DNA from: a virus
DNA: 21,762 nucleotides
Reading direction: 5' to 3' (one strand)
IMG/VR virus record: IMGVR_UViG_3300045482_000040
Location: 1 to 21,762 of that record
Position numbers and translations under genes: made by a program
Notes under the pieces: generated by a model
The model's database searches: none
What the model was told of the DNA's origin: nothing
Seen by the model: the letters and a program-made list of their open reading frames with translations, nothing else
In this document: positions 6,936 to 16,809 of the stretch, in pieces
Position numbering within the stretch: position 1 is the first letter of the stretch
How the letters are laid out: every line of letters begins with the position of its first letter

Positions 6936-9139
6936 TCGGCCCCTGAGTCCGGGCGGAAACGAACCTCGTCGCTTGCCCCGCGGCGATGAAGAAATTGCTG
7001 GAATGAAGGTCTTCGGTGGTAACGGCGTGCTCCACGTCGCCGACAGCCCGTCACGGGAGGTAGTTTTGCGTTTGCGCCCCGGGACGATGCAACCTGACGT
7101 GGCGCTTCTAGATCGCCATCGCGTTCTCGCAGGGCTGGTGAACGACTCCAACGGAGCAACCCGCTTGAGTGTCACCTATGCGCTGCGCCGAGACCTGCCG
7201 TTAGAAGTTGCGGTTGCACTCGTCTATCGTGTCGGCCGCATTCGGTCTCCTGTGTCATCTTCAGGGGTCATTACGAAGCGGTCGCTCGAAGTGATATGCC
7301 GAGTGGCGTTCCCAGGCATGGCGGCTGTCGAACCTTCCATGCCCCTGCTCACGGGGGCGCCGACGCGACTGCTTGCCCCTGCTTTCGATGCTATGTCGCT
7401 TAGCTCCGTTCGAGGCGCCGCTGTTCATCCTGGTCCTGTCGGCAGGCCAGCGCACAAAGCCCTTTTCCTGCCACTCGGCGGCAGATCTGCCCTCTCGCTG
7501 GATCGTGCGCTGATTGGTCTGGCCGAAGCGGGCGTCGAGGCTGACCTCACGATCGAAATCTCCTGTGCCGTGCTCGATGCCTCGGTCCTGCGCGCACTTT
7601 GCGAAGCCCGGGAGCAGCTGGTCGCGGCGACATATTCGGAAGACCAGCCCGGTGCGGTACGTGCGGCGCTCGCGGATATTGATATCTGGATGAAGACCCA
7701 GAAGCCTATGCACAGGGTCGAGATCTCGGTGCGGTTTCTTGCTGCGTCCCAGACTGCCGAGTTACATCTCGTTGAAACGCTGATCTTCGGCACCGTTCCC
7801 CTCCCCGCCGGCACGCGAGCGTCCGGGGTCGATCTTTCCGACTTGGTTCGCGGAGGCACGCACGTCCCGAACTTCGTGGTGCATCCCGCCGCAGTCGCGG
7901 TGATCGCGAATGCCATGCGCAAGCGCCACCGGCGTCCAGTACGGGGCGACGTGATCCGGCTTGGTGCGGACGAGTTCGGCAGGACAGTCGCTGTGCACGC
8001 AGACGACCTGCGGCAACATCTCTACATCGTGGGTCAGACCGGGGTCGGAAAGAGCACCTTGTTGCGGAACATCGCGTTGGCCGACGCGCGAGCTGGACGC
8101 CCAGTGATCCTGGTCGACCCGCACGGAGATCTCCATGCCGAAGTCCTTGAGGCACTGCCCCGGCCGGTCCGGGCACGCGCGATCGTGGCGGACGCAGGCG
8201 ATTTCGAAGCACCGTTCTCGCTCAACGTCCTGGTGGTGAAGGGACGCCACGCTGCCATCCAGCGGAACTTCATCGCCAATCAGTTGATTGAGGTCTTCAG
8301 GTCTCTCTACGGCTTCAACGCCGAAATTCTGGGCCCGATGTTCGCGGCGTACTTCAGGGGCAGCCTGCTCCTCCTCATGGAGGCGGGTGGCGCCGACGCT
8401 TCGCTCGTTGATCTGGAACGGGTATTTGGTGACGCCGCATACCGGCGCAGCCTTCTGCAAGAGTGTACCGACCCTTCGGTGTTGAGCTTTCTGGAAGAAC
8501 ATTGCCCAGAAAGCAGGCGGAGAGGCCTCACTCGAGAATATTGCTCCCTACATCACCAGCAAGTTGACACAGATTGCGGGGAATCCGTTCCTTCGACCTA
8601 TCCTTTGCAATCCCCGCACGACGCTCGACCTGTCTGCTGCCATGGCCGAAGGCCGGAGCGTACTCATCAATCTTGCAAAGGGTCTCGTTGGGGGTGCGGA
8701 TGCAGGAATCCTTGGAGGGATTTTCACGATCCGCGTTTTCGCAGCTGCCATGGAACGCGCGCGCCTAAGGGTCGCGGATCGACGGGTGGCGAGAGTCATC
8801 CTCGACGAGTTCCAGACCTTCGGTGCGGTCGGACTGCTCAACGAGGCGCTTGCCGAGGTGCGAAAGTACGGACTGTCGATTGTTTTGGCAAATCAGTCTG
8901 TCACCCAGATCGACGGCGGTCGAGCAGGCGACCTCGCGCATGCCATTCTCGGCAATTCAGGCAATCTCGTAGTGTTTCGCTTGGGGCCGAAGGACGCCAA
9001 TCTCCTGGCGGAATGGCTCGGCCAGGAGATCGCCCCCTCGACGCTGCTTCGGCTACCCAACCACACAAGCGTAGCGCGCCTGCTTCGCAAAGGCGAACCG
9101 ATGCCACCAGTGGCTTTTCGCACCGTACGGAGCGACTAG
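6928..9139 (+). pseudogene. HerA/TraG-type DNA-pumping ATPase, split by one frameshift
   Basis: Reading through a one-base shift near 8491 gives 736 aa with the features of the HerA/FtsK superfamily ATPases annotated as DUF87 or type IV secretion DNA-transfer proteins. These are an N-terminal beta-rich region (1-345), Walker A GQTGVGKST with Lys375, VILVDPHGDLHAEV, LNVLVV, a helical insertion (QRNFIANQLIEVFRSLYGF), then after the shift VLINLAKGLVGGADAG, Walker B VILDEFQTF, RKYGLSIVLANQS and FRLGPKDANLLAEW. The break is located because family members have a Dp.v..FW motif: here AGC TTT is followed by an extra C and then TGG AAG, so the expected SFWKNIAQKAGG is restored by skipping C8491. The frame used before the break stays open to 9153 only by chance. 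Such ATPases translocate DNA in conjugation, repair or defence systems. The last codons overlap the oppositely oriented tail-fibre gene by 4 nt. Confidence 0.78.
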
Positions 9140-11043
9140 TAGTCCGTCTCTAGGCAGACGCCGCTGCAGTCATAGGCGACCGCAGCCGCCGTGCTGCCGG
9201 TGTTCATGTAGTTGCGGGGGCTCAGGAGCTGGGTGGCGGCGGGGAGGTTCGCGGTGATCTCGACCTCGGCGACGGCGCCGGAGACTTCCTCGACGACGCG
9301 GACCCAGACCGACGCGGCGTTCGGGGCGGCATAAAGGAAGAGGGTCAGGACGTTCGTGGGCGCATCGACGGGGAAGCTCGCGCCGAGATTGGTCAGCGTG
9401 GGCGACCCGGAGCCGGAGTTGTGGACGATCTGTCAGTTGGCATGCGTGCCGCGCTGGAAGCCGATGCCGATGGCGTTGACGACGGCAGAGAGTGCGAGCG
9501 TAGTCGCCAGCGCCGCCGTCGAGCCCATGAGCCCGAAGAAGCCCATGCCGGTGGGCTGAAGCGTCGTCAGCGAGAGCCGGTTCACATAGGTGAAGCCGCC
9601 CAAGCCCTTCGGCATTGCCGCGCCAGCACACCCAGCCCGCCGAGCGTTCTTCGGCCGCCGCGTCCACCGTGGCCGCGCTGGTCATCCGCCAGCGGCGCAT
9701 CGAGGTGGAGAGGTTGGTGGTGGCGAGGCCGGGCGTCGAGGCGGTGCCGACGCCCGTGCGTGGCATGCCGATCGCGTTGATCGTGGTGCCGGAGGACGGC
9801 GCCCACCAGGCGATCCGGTTCACCCCGAAGTGGGGCTGCAGCGGGAAGTCCCGCCCCGAGGGGCGCATGACGTCGATCCACGGCGCCCCGGCGCGGCTGC
9901 GCGCATAGACGGCGGCCTTGCCCGCGGGCGGCGGGTCCGGGGGCGTCGCGCGGCCGGGCAGGACCATGGGCTCGGGAAGTTCGACCCGGCCGCTGGCGCG
10001 GTCGATCCGGATCGCATCGAAGAAGGTCGAGCCATCGGGGCTGACCTTGAAGCTGAAGTCGTCATTGCCGGCAACCCGATCAGGGCGCGGGCCGAGAAGC
10101 CGGTCTTGAAGGCGAAGGCGGCATCGTCGCCGGGGGTGTTCTTGTTGAAGGTCGCCTCGATCCCGCCCCCCGCATGGTTGAACAGCATCGCGGGGGTGTT
10201 GATCGAGAAGCGGTTGAAGGCGTCGGCCGTGGCCCAGCCGTGGCCCAGCGCTTGGGCGGTCAGGTTGGCCTGGGGCATGCCGACCTGCGTGACGCTGTTG
10301 GCGAAGGTCACGGTGGGCGTGTTGATCACCGTCGTCCCGCCCGCACCGGAGGTGGCCGAGCCGATGTTCACGACGGTGTTCGACCCGGGCGCGCCGCCGG
10401 TCCCGAGGTTCACGGTCTTGGTGGTGCCATTGGTCGTGGCGCCTGTCCCGACGCCATAGGTGGCGGCGCCGGTCGAGGTGCCGAGGGTCGCCGTTCCCCC
10501 GGAGGCCGTCAGCGTGCCGGAGAAGGTCTTGTTCCCCGAGAAGGTCTGCGTGCCCGCAAGGATCGCCAGTTCCGAGGAAGTGTTCGGCAGCGTGTAGGTC
10601 CGGGTCTGGCCGGTCGAGATCGAGGCCAGCGAGAAGACGGCCTTCTTCGTCGGATCCGCGTCGTTAACCAGGCTGAAGACGCTGTCGGGCACGTCGCGCG
10701 GTTCGCCGACGCTGGCCCAGCTGGAGCCGGACCAGACGAGAAACGCGCCCTCGTCGGCGACCCAGACCAACCAACCCGGACGCGGGACGAGCCGGATCCA
10801 TGCGCCGTCGACCCAGAAGGCCACGTTCAGATCCCAGCCCGCCCAGATCCCGGTCGCACCCAAGGCCACCAGATGCCGGTCGCCGTCGGCGGGGCTCGCG
10901 GGCGGCGCGGTGCGGGAGCGGTCGAGGACGGCCAGCTGCACCATGGCGTCGAGCAGCCGCAGTGCCTCGTTGTGGGTGACATGCTTCTGCGTCTGCGCGG
11001 CCATGAGATACGGCAGGCCGAGATGGGTGGTGGTGTCGGACAT
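9136..11043 (-). pseudogene. DUF2793-type phage tail fibre protein, disrupted
   Basis: The N-terminus ([53 protein letters not shown]) is typical of DUF2793 proteins at the end of Rhodobacteraceae prophage and GTA-like tail modules. A low-complexity Gly/Thr/Ser region follows ([17 protein letters not shown]), then beta-rich receptor-binding-like sequence ending TDY with stop TAG 9138-9136. ATG 11043 has AGGA 8 nt upstream. Restored length is about 635 aa. Three lesions are visible: a one-base loss near 10071 (gene strand GGCC read as GCC), a one-base gain near 9600 (GG to GGG) and TGA at 9435-9433 inside HAN-stop-QIVHNSG, where Trp is expected. The gene ends against the plus-strand ATPase gene. 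It would recognise the host surface. Confidence 0.75.
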
Positions 11044-11075
11044 GGTCGATCCTGTGGGATTCCCGAAGGTTCGGA

Positions 11076-14000
11076 TCAGAATTGCAGCGTGATGCTTGCC
11101 GGTGCCCCGCGCCCGAGGCGGGCCGAGAGCTGGAAGATGCGGAGGGCCAGCGCGTCGCCGGGGCCGAGCAACGCGCCCCAATCGGCGGTCTGCTGGGCGG
11201 CACTGTAGAGGACCGAGGTCGTGCTGCTCGTCAGCACCCGCTTCACGGTGGCACCGTCGAGGATCTCGACCTCGTAGGCCTCCAGCTCCTCGGCCATCGG
11301 CACCTCGAGCCCGCCCCAGCTGTCGGCCGCGAGTGCTCGGGACCGGCGTGTCCAGCGGATCGTCAGATCGCCGGGACTGCGCGCCTTGCGCCACGGCTGT
11401 TCGACATGGACCGGGGCGAAGGGAACAAGCCCCCGGCCAGTGGGATTGAAGCCCAGCGCGGCATAGCTTGCGTCACTATGCGCCCGCGCGGCCGGGCCCA
11501 CGCGCCAGTTCCACGGTAGACCGAGGTCGGCCTCGGCGATGGGCAGCGAGGCCAGCGCCTCATCTAGCACGACCGCCCGTGCCCCGGCCGGGGCCGGGTT
11601 TCCCATCGTGTGCTCCGTTCCGCGCTGGCCGCGCAGGAGTCGGGTCAGGCGGTAGCGGCCCGGGGCGATCAGTTCAGCCGCGCCTGCCTGGACGATCTCC
11701 CACTGGCCAGCGGTGGCCTCGACTGCCAGCGCATTCGCTCCGCCGAACAGCGCGACGTCTGTCACGCTTTCCAGCGTTCCGGACAGGAGATCGACCACCA
11801 GTGCGTTGCCCAGATCGAAGCGGGAGGTTGGCCCGGGAAAGAAGTCGAAGGCAAGCGTGCCGATCCGGGCCCGACTGCCAAAGGTCGTCAGGAGGTTGAA
11901 CCCATCCGTGGACGCGCTGCGGAAGACGGCGATCTCGATCGGCCAGGGGCTGGCATGGGCGGCGATCAGGGGCCGATGCGCGGGCTGATCCTCGGTCAGC
12001 TGCGGCAGGTCGAGGAAGGCGACGTCCGGCGCGGCCAGCACCAGGGGGCGGGCCAGCGAGGCGGGACGGGGGTCGCCGGGCGGCAGGTCGTAGGCGGCGC
12101 GGTCCTGGCGGATCGCCTCGATGCCTCGCGCCTCGGCATCTGCGGTGGACAGCAGGCGGAAATCGAGACTGCGCCCGTCGTGCTGGAGCCGGATCACGTC
12201 GGCCGGATCGAGTGCCAGCCGCGAGGGCGGCAGGCGGAAGCTCGCGGTCTCGCGACCGATCCAGGCTTCCATGAGCGCGCGGCGGCAGCGGCGCTCGGCC
12301 TCCTGGGGCGCCACGGCCATGGGGAAGGCTTCCGAGGCGATCCGGCTCGCGGACACGGTGATCCGCTGCGCCTCGACCTGGGCTGCGTCGTTCGCGGGGC
12401 TTGCGCGGCCGCACTGCGGCCACGGTCCCCGCTCACCCTCGTCGGCGCGCGCGACCTGCCATTTCAGCGCCTGGGGCAGCTCGGTCTCCTGCGCGCGGGT
12501 CAGCTCCAGCCCCTCTGCGCGCGGATCGGGAGCAGCGACCAGATCGTCGGCGCCAATCTCGGCCACCGCCGCGCGGCCACGCATGACGAAGCGGATGACC
12601 CCGCCGCTCTCCACGGCATCGAAGCCGAAATGCCGCGCGAGCGTCGTGATCGAGGCGCGGGGGTTTTCCAGCGCGCCGATGACATAGCCCTCGACCGCGC
12701 CCCAGAGGCCGGTGACGTCGATGCGGTGCGCCGGGAGACCGGCGCGCAGGCAGAGGTGCCGGACGAGGGCCGCCAGCGATACCGCCCCGAGCCGCCCGGT
12801 CAGCCAGTGCCCGAGCCGCCAGTTCGGCCCGTCCGTCCAGACGCCGGTGAGTTCGGGGAAGAACGGATAGGGCCGCGCGTCCCAGGTCCAGGCGGCGCAT
12901 TCCGGCACATGCACCATCCGGCCGCCATAGACGGCGGACACCGGGTTGTTCGCCGCCTCGCCCCACCAGAGATAGGTCGCCTCGAGATAGGCGCGCTGGA
13001 TCGCGTCATCCCGCCAGCCGCGCGAGAAGTAGGGCGTGAAGCTCTCCGAGGACTTCGGATCGAAGAAGACGTTCGGCTGGTTCGTGCCCCGGTCGATGGC
13101 CGGGCAGCCGAGTTCGGTGAACCAGACGGGCTTCGACTGCGGCACCCATGCGGTCGGCGTCCCGCTCTCCACCCCGCCCGGGCGGTTGAAGTGGGGCTCC
13201 GACCACCAGGCGGGCAGATCCTTGTAGCGGAACACCCATGGCTTGCCGGCGGCACCATCGGTGATCGTGGTGCGCAGCTGTGTCCACCGATTGGCCTCCG
13301 AGGCATAGAACCAGTCGAAGCCCTCGCCGCCCGCGATGTTGGCCTGCAGGTAGCCCCGGTCGTGGATCGCAGGTCAGCCGGCTTGTGCATCGGCATGATC
13401 GAACCCGTCGCGCCAGTCCGACAGCGGCATGTAGTTGTCGATGCCGATGAAGTCGGTGTTGGCATCCGACCAGAGCGGGTCGAGGTGGAAGAACACGTCG
13501 CCGCTGCCGTCGCCCGGCTGGTGGCTGAAATATTCCGACCAATCGGCAGCGTAGCTGACCTTCGTCGCAGGCCGGAGGATCTGCCGCACGGCGGCCGCGA
13601 GATCGCGGAAGGCCTGCACCGCGGGATAGGCACTGGCGCTCGACCGGATCGTGGTCAGTCCCCGCATCTCGGTCCCGATCAGGAAGGCATCGACACCCCC
13701 GGCGGCCGCGCAGAGATGCGCGTAATGCAGGATCATCCGGCGCAGGCCCCAGTCGCCGGGCGTGCCGGTCCAGCTGACGCTCTCGCCCGAGACGTTGAAG
13801 CTCGCAGGCGTGGCCGCGCCGAACAGCGCCGCGACCTGTGTGGCGGCCGTGGCGGTCTTGTCGACCGTGCCCGCGAAGCCCGCCGCCGGCGAGCAGGTGA
13901 TCCGCCCGCGCCAGGGGAACGCGGGCTGCCCCGTCTCGGCGGCGTTGTCGGAATACGGGTTCGGCAGGGTGTTGTCCGAGGGCACGTCCATCAGGATGAA

Positions 14001-15088
14001 GGGATAGAAGGTGACCCGCAGCCCGCGCGCCTTCATCTCCTGGATCGCCTGCACCACGGAAAAGTCCGACAGCGTGCCGCCATAGACGGGACGGTCCTGA
14101 TCATCGCGGCTGACGAGGAAGGCGCTGGCGCGGCTCACACCGTTGACCGACCATGTAGCGGGCGTGGTCGACTTGGCCGAGACCTCTACGCCCGGTCGCA
14201 CCTTGCAGGAGCCTGCGCGCAGATCGTCGCCGAACCAGGCGACGACCAGGCTGACGCTCTCGATCGCTGGGGCCATGGCCTGCAGCCGGTCGAGCGCCTC
14301 CACCATGTCGGTGGAGTCGGCCAGCGCGTTCAGGTTCTCGGGCACCGTCGCGCCGCCGTCGGTCTTGCGGATGGCCTGCGCGGCATAGGTGAACTCGCCC
14401 GAGGCCGGGATCATGGTGACGGCGCGGGTCAGCCCCTCGGCTGTGTCGGGATCGGCGAGCGGCCGGAACACCTCGAAGGAGAGCTGCGGCAGGCGGTTGC
14501 CATAGGTCGAGAGCGCCAGTTCCTCGAAGACCATATAGGCCGTGCCACGGTAGGCCGAGGTGTTGGCCGCGCCCATCTTCGCGGCGATGAACGGGTCCGG
14601 GGCCTGCGTCTCGTCGCCGGGATACCAGCGCATCGTGATACCGCTCATGTCGAGCGGTTTGCCGTCGGCCCAGATGCGGCCGATCCCGGTGATCGGCCCC
14701 TCGCACAGCGCAACGGCGAAGCTGGCATAGTAGGGATACTCCGTCGTGCGCACCCGACCGCCGCCACCGCCCTTGCCGCCGCCCTGCGTGGTGATCTTGG
14801 TCTCCTCGCGAAAATCGGTCGCCCAGATGATTTGCCGCCCATCCGCATTCGACCGTAGAGCCTCGGAATGACCGCGCCCTCGGTGGCCGAGGTGATGCGC
14901 AGCGTGTTGAGCCGCGCGCCCTCGATGCGCTGGGTGGGGGCGAGCGAGGAGACAATCCAGCTGTCGATGACCGAGCCCACGGTCGAGCCGATCAGCCCGC
15001 CGATGGCGGCACCGGAGAGGCCGAGGATCGCGCCGCCAAAGCCCATGCCGATGCTGGAGCCGACGACGCCGAGAACGAGGGTGGCCAG
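11076..15088 (-). pseudogene. Baseplate hub / GTA gp15-like tail protein with TIM-barrel domain, disrupted
   Basis: Restored length is about 1337 aa, in keeping with the roughly 1300-aa hub of GTA-type tails. The N-terminus has Gly-rich hydrophobic helices (LATLVLGVVGSSIGMGFGG), then VIPRLYGRMRMGG...IIWATDFREE and KITTQGGGKGGGGGRVRTTE, both typical of this family. The middle carries the TIM-barrel-like region (FLIGTEMRGLTTIRS, FIGIDNYMPLSDWRDGF, PVWFTELGCPAIDRGTNQPN), and the C-terminal third matches the tail-assembly and receptor-facing domains (LTRLLRGQRGTEH, PWNWRVGP). Two lesions are visible: a one-base loss near 14835 (GGG to GG, gene strand) and TGA at 13376-13374 where AGWPAIHDRG would be expected. 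The true start is uncertain: the frame is continuous with the lysozyme, and CTG 15088 aligns with the usual initial Met. It forms the hub between tail tube and fibre. Confidence 0.82.
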
Positions 15089-15643
15089 AACCTCGGCCTC
15101 GCTCAGCCGCGCGATCACGCCGCCGAGGCGCCCCTCGGCATCGGCGCTGTAGACGGAGATCGGCCCGGACGGATAGCTGCCGGTCAGGAACAGCGCGCGT
15201 TCCTCGGCCCGGCGGCGCTTCAACCCCTCCAACACGCGCCCCCCTGCGCGGTTCCAGGCCAGAATCGCGTCCGCCGCTGCCTGCCGGTCGCCCGCGTTCA
15301 GGTGGCGGACCACGCTCGAGCGCGCGAGCGCCGCAGGACCGATGTTGAAGCAGAGGCTCACGAGCGCGTCCCACTCGTGCTGGGCAAGCGGCACCGTCAC
15401 GGTCTGACCCACGCCCTTCTCGTAGGGCGCGAGCCGGGCGCGGAAGAGGCGGAAGGTCTCGGGGAGGACGGCGCGCCAGTCGGGCGGCATGCCGCGCGGC
15501 ATGAGCCGGGGGTTGGGCGCGAGACCGGAGGTTTCGGTATGGCCGATCCCCCAGGTCCAGACGCCCGCGGCGTCGCGATAGGGCGCAGGAACGATGCCCT
15601 CGTGACGCACGAGCGCCACGAGGCCGCGAGGGCTGGTCTGCAT
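15089..15643 (-). CDS. Phage endolysin, GH24 (T4-type) lysozyme
   Basis: Residues 1-155 match GH24 lysozymes. HEG (Glu15), YRDAAG (Asp24) and VWTWGIGHT (Thr30) reproduce the Glu-Asp-Thr triad of T4 lysozyme with the same spacing (E11, D20, T26 there). QHEWDALVSLCFNIG and RRRAEERALFL are family-typical. It cuts the glycan backbone of peptidoglycan to release particles. No signal peptide or N-terminal membrane anchor is seen, so export would rely on the holin-like gene upstream. ATG 15643 follows GAGGTGA, which overlaps the stop of the small membrane gene. Oddly, no stop codon follows: the frame continues through a linker (YPSGPISVYSADAEGRLGG) into the hub, so 15089 is an approximate end. Confidence 0.82.
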
Positions 15644-15647
15644 GGGA

Positions 15648-15779
15648 TCACCTCAGGAGCGAGAGGAGAAGGATCAGCCCCGCGACGACGAGGCCGACGG
15701 CGAGGCGGTGACGGAAACGCGCGCCGGGGTCGGCGCTGTCGCAGCGGATAAGGCGCGCGAGGCGGAGGAGGTCATGCAT
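15648..15779 (-). CDS. 43-aa single-pass membrane protein of the lysis cassette
   Basis: A short open frame from ATG 15779 to TGA 15650-15648 encodes a basic N-terminal part (MHDLLRLARLIRCD) and one strong C-terminal membrane segment (LAVGLVVAGLILLLSLL). It overlaps the stop of the holin-like gene by 8 nt and ends 5 nt before the lysozyme start, so it is embedded in the lysis operon. Its size and place suit a small accessory holin, antiholin or spanin-like component, but no specific family is recognised and no lipobox is present. Confidence 0.55.
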   Translation of the reverse strand: MHDLLRLARLIRCDSADPGARFRHRLAVGLVVAGLILLLSLLR

Positions 15780-16134
15780 CGCCGTCGCCCCCCTTGGCGT
15801 TGCGCAGCCGGGCAAGCACCAGTTCGATCACCGCCGGGCCGAAGACGCCGACGAGATAGGCGGCGGACCCCGCGGCACCGCCCGCCGGGATCGCCTCGGG
15901 CGGCAGGCCGAGCCAGAGCGCGACCACCGCCATCGACAGGCTGCCCATGCCGGCCGCGATCAGCCCACCGAGCAGCACATGGCGCAGCACATGGCGCAGC
16001 ACATCGCGCAGGCGCATCTTCGTGGTCAGCGCGTTGGTCGCACCCCCGAGCGCGCCCCAGGCGGCAAGGATCACCGCCGTCGAGGCGGCAAGCTCGCGCA
16101 GGACCGCGGCGAGAAAGCCGGTCTCGTCGTTCAT
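15772..16134 (-). CDS. Holin-like membrane protein
   Basis: This 120-aa protein has three hydrophobic stretches (about residues 8-32, FLAAVLRELAASTAVILAAW; about 54-76, LLGGLIAAGMGSLSMAVVALW; about 88-108, SAAYLVGVFGPAVIELVLA) and a charged C-terminus (RLRNAKGGDGDA), the layout of phage holins that open the inner membrane. Its start overlaps the DUF2460 stop (ATGA, 16134-16131) and its stop overlaps the next small membrane gene, with the lysozyme immediately after, so the lysis role is well supported by context. The cytoplasmic loop contains a three-copy 12-bp repeat encoding LRDVLRHVLRHV, a possible recent expansion. The exact holin family is not identified. Confidence 0.68.
   Translation of the reverse strand: MNDETGFLAAVLRELAASTAVILAAWGALGGATNALTTKMRLRDVLRHVLRHVLLGGLIAAGMGSLSMAVVALWLGLPPEAIPAGGAAGSAAYLVGVFGPAVIELVLARLRNAKGGDGDA
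15972..16007 (-). repeat. Three-copy 12-bp tandem repeat in the holin-like gene
   Basis: Plus-strand unit GCAGCACATGGC at 15972-15983 and 15984-15995, with a third copy at 15996-16007 differing at one base. It stays in frame and encodes the repeated tetrapeptide Val-Leu-Arg-His/Asp in the loop between membrane segments 1 and 2. Confidence 0.85.
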
Positions 16135-16798
16135 CGGCGGATCTCCAGAAGCGGAATGGAGGCGAACGAGCCCAGCCGTTCGAGGTCGAGCGTCACGTCG
16201 AGCGTGTCGGTGTCGAAGCGGACGGGGGTGTCGAACTCGAAGCCCGCGGTGACGGGGACGCCCGCGCCGGGGGCCGAGCCGAAGGTGACGAGGCCGGTGG
16301 TGGTGTCGGCCGACCAACCCGAGAGCTGCTCGGTCCCGCCCAGCGCGACGCGGACGGTGCCCGCGACGGGCTTGGCGATGGACCGCGTCCAGCTCTGGCT
16401 GCCCGAGCTGTATCGCTTGACCAGCTGGAACACCGTGGTCGCACCGTCGCCCTCGCCGATGACCTGATCCTGCGGTCCGGGCGCCTGCGACGGCAGGCCG
16501 GACTTGTAATCGGCCCAGTCCTTGAAGCGGAAGCCATGGAGGCGCCCGTTGCGCGCCTCGAAGAAGGTGAGGAGGATCAGGAAACGGTCCAGTGGACCGT
16601 TTCCCCGACGCAAGGCCGCCGCCAGATCGTCGGCGCGGCGGATGCCGTAGGCCACATCGTAGCGGCGGCGCGAATTGGCCCAGCTGGCGTTGCGCTCCTC
16701 GTCACCGCTCGCGAGCTCGACCACCTGCGTGCGCCGCTCCGGCCCGCCGCGCGCGCCACGGTGATCGCATCCGGAAACCGGACCTCGTGAAACGCCAT
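16131..16798 (-). CDS. DUF2460 phage distal tail protein (GTA gp12-like), one frameshift near its start
   Basis: MAFHEVRFPD at the start, then ERRTQVVELASGDEERNASW, ANSRRRYDVAYGIR, LLTFFEARNGRLHGFRFKDW and the C-terminal DTLDVTLDLERLGSFASIPLLEIR are characteristic of DUF2460 (TIGR02217) tail proteins, known as gp12 in Rhodobacter GTA. The restored length is 222 aa. It forms part of the distal tail between tube and hub. ATG 16798 follows GAGGA by 8 nt, 11 nt after the tape-measure stop. A one-base loss near 16757 (expected GTGGGC, seen GTGGC on the gene strand) puts the first 13 codons out of frame with the rest; the 197-aa remainder from 16724 is intact. The stop overlaps the holin-like start by 4 nt. 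Confidence 0.82.
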
Positions 16799-16809
16799 TC
16801 TCGGGATCC

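Noticed and set aside
6808-9153. A single 781-aa ORF for the ATPase
   Set aside because: The part before 6928 overlaps the small upstream gene without a ribosome site, and the part after about 8491 is out of frame; the conserved ATPase half is in the other frame ending at 9139.
9820-11394. An extended 524-aa start for the fibre gene at 11394
   Set aside because: The first part overlaps the hub C-terminus in another frame and is Arg/Gly-rich; the DUF2793 N-terminus begins at ATG 11043 with a ribosome site.
11610-14858. A 1082-codon open frame on the plus strand across the hub region
   Set aside because: It is exactly antisense to the well-recognised hub, shows low-complexity Arg/Gly/Ala composition and no domain; long antisense frames are common at about 70 % G+C.
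15972-16007. Possible CRISPR or iteron array from the 12-bp repeats
   Set aside because: The units are contiguous, without spacers, and remain in the coding frame of the holin-like gene.
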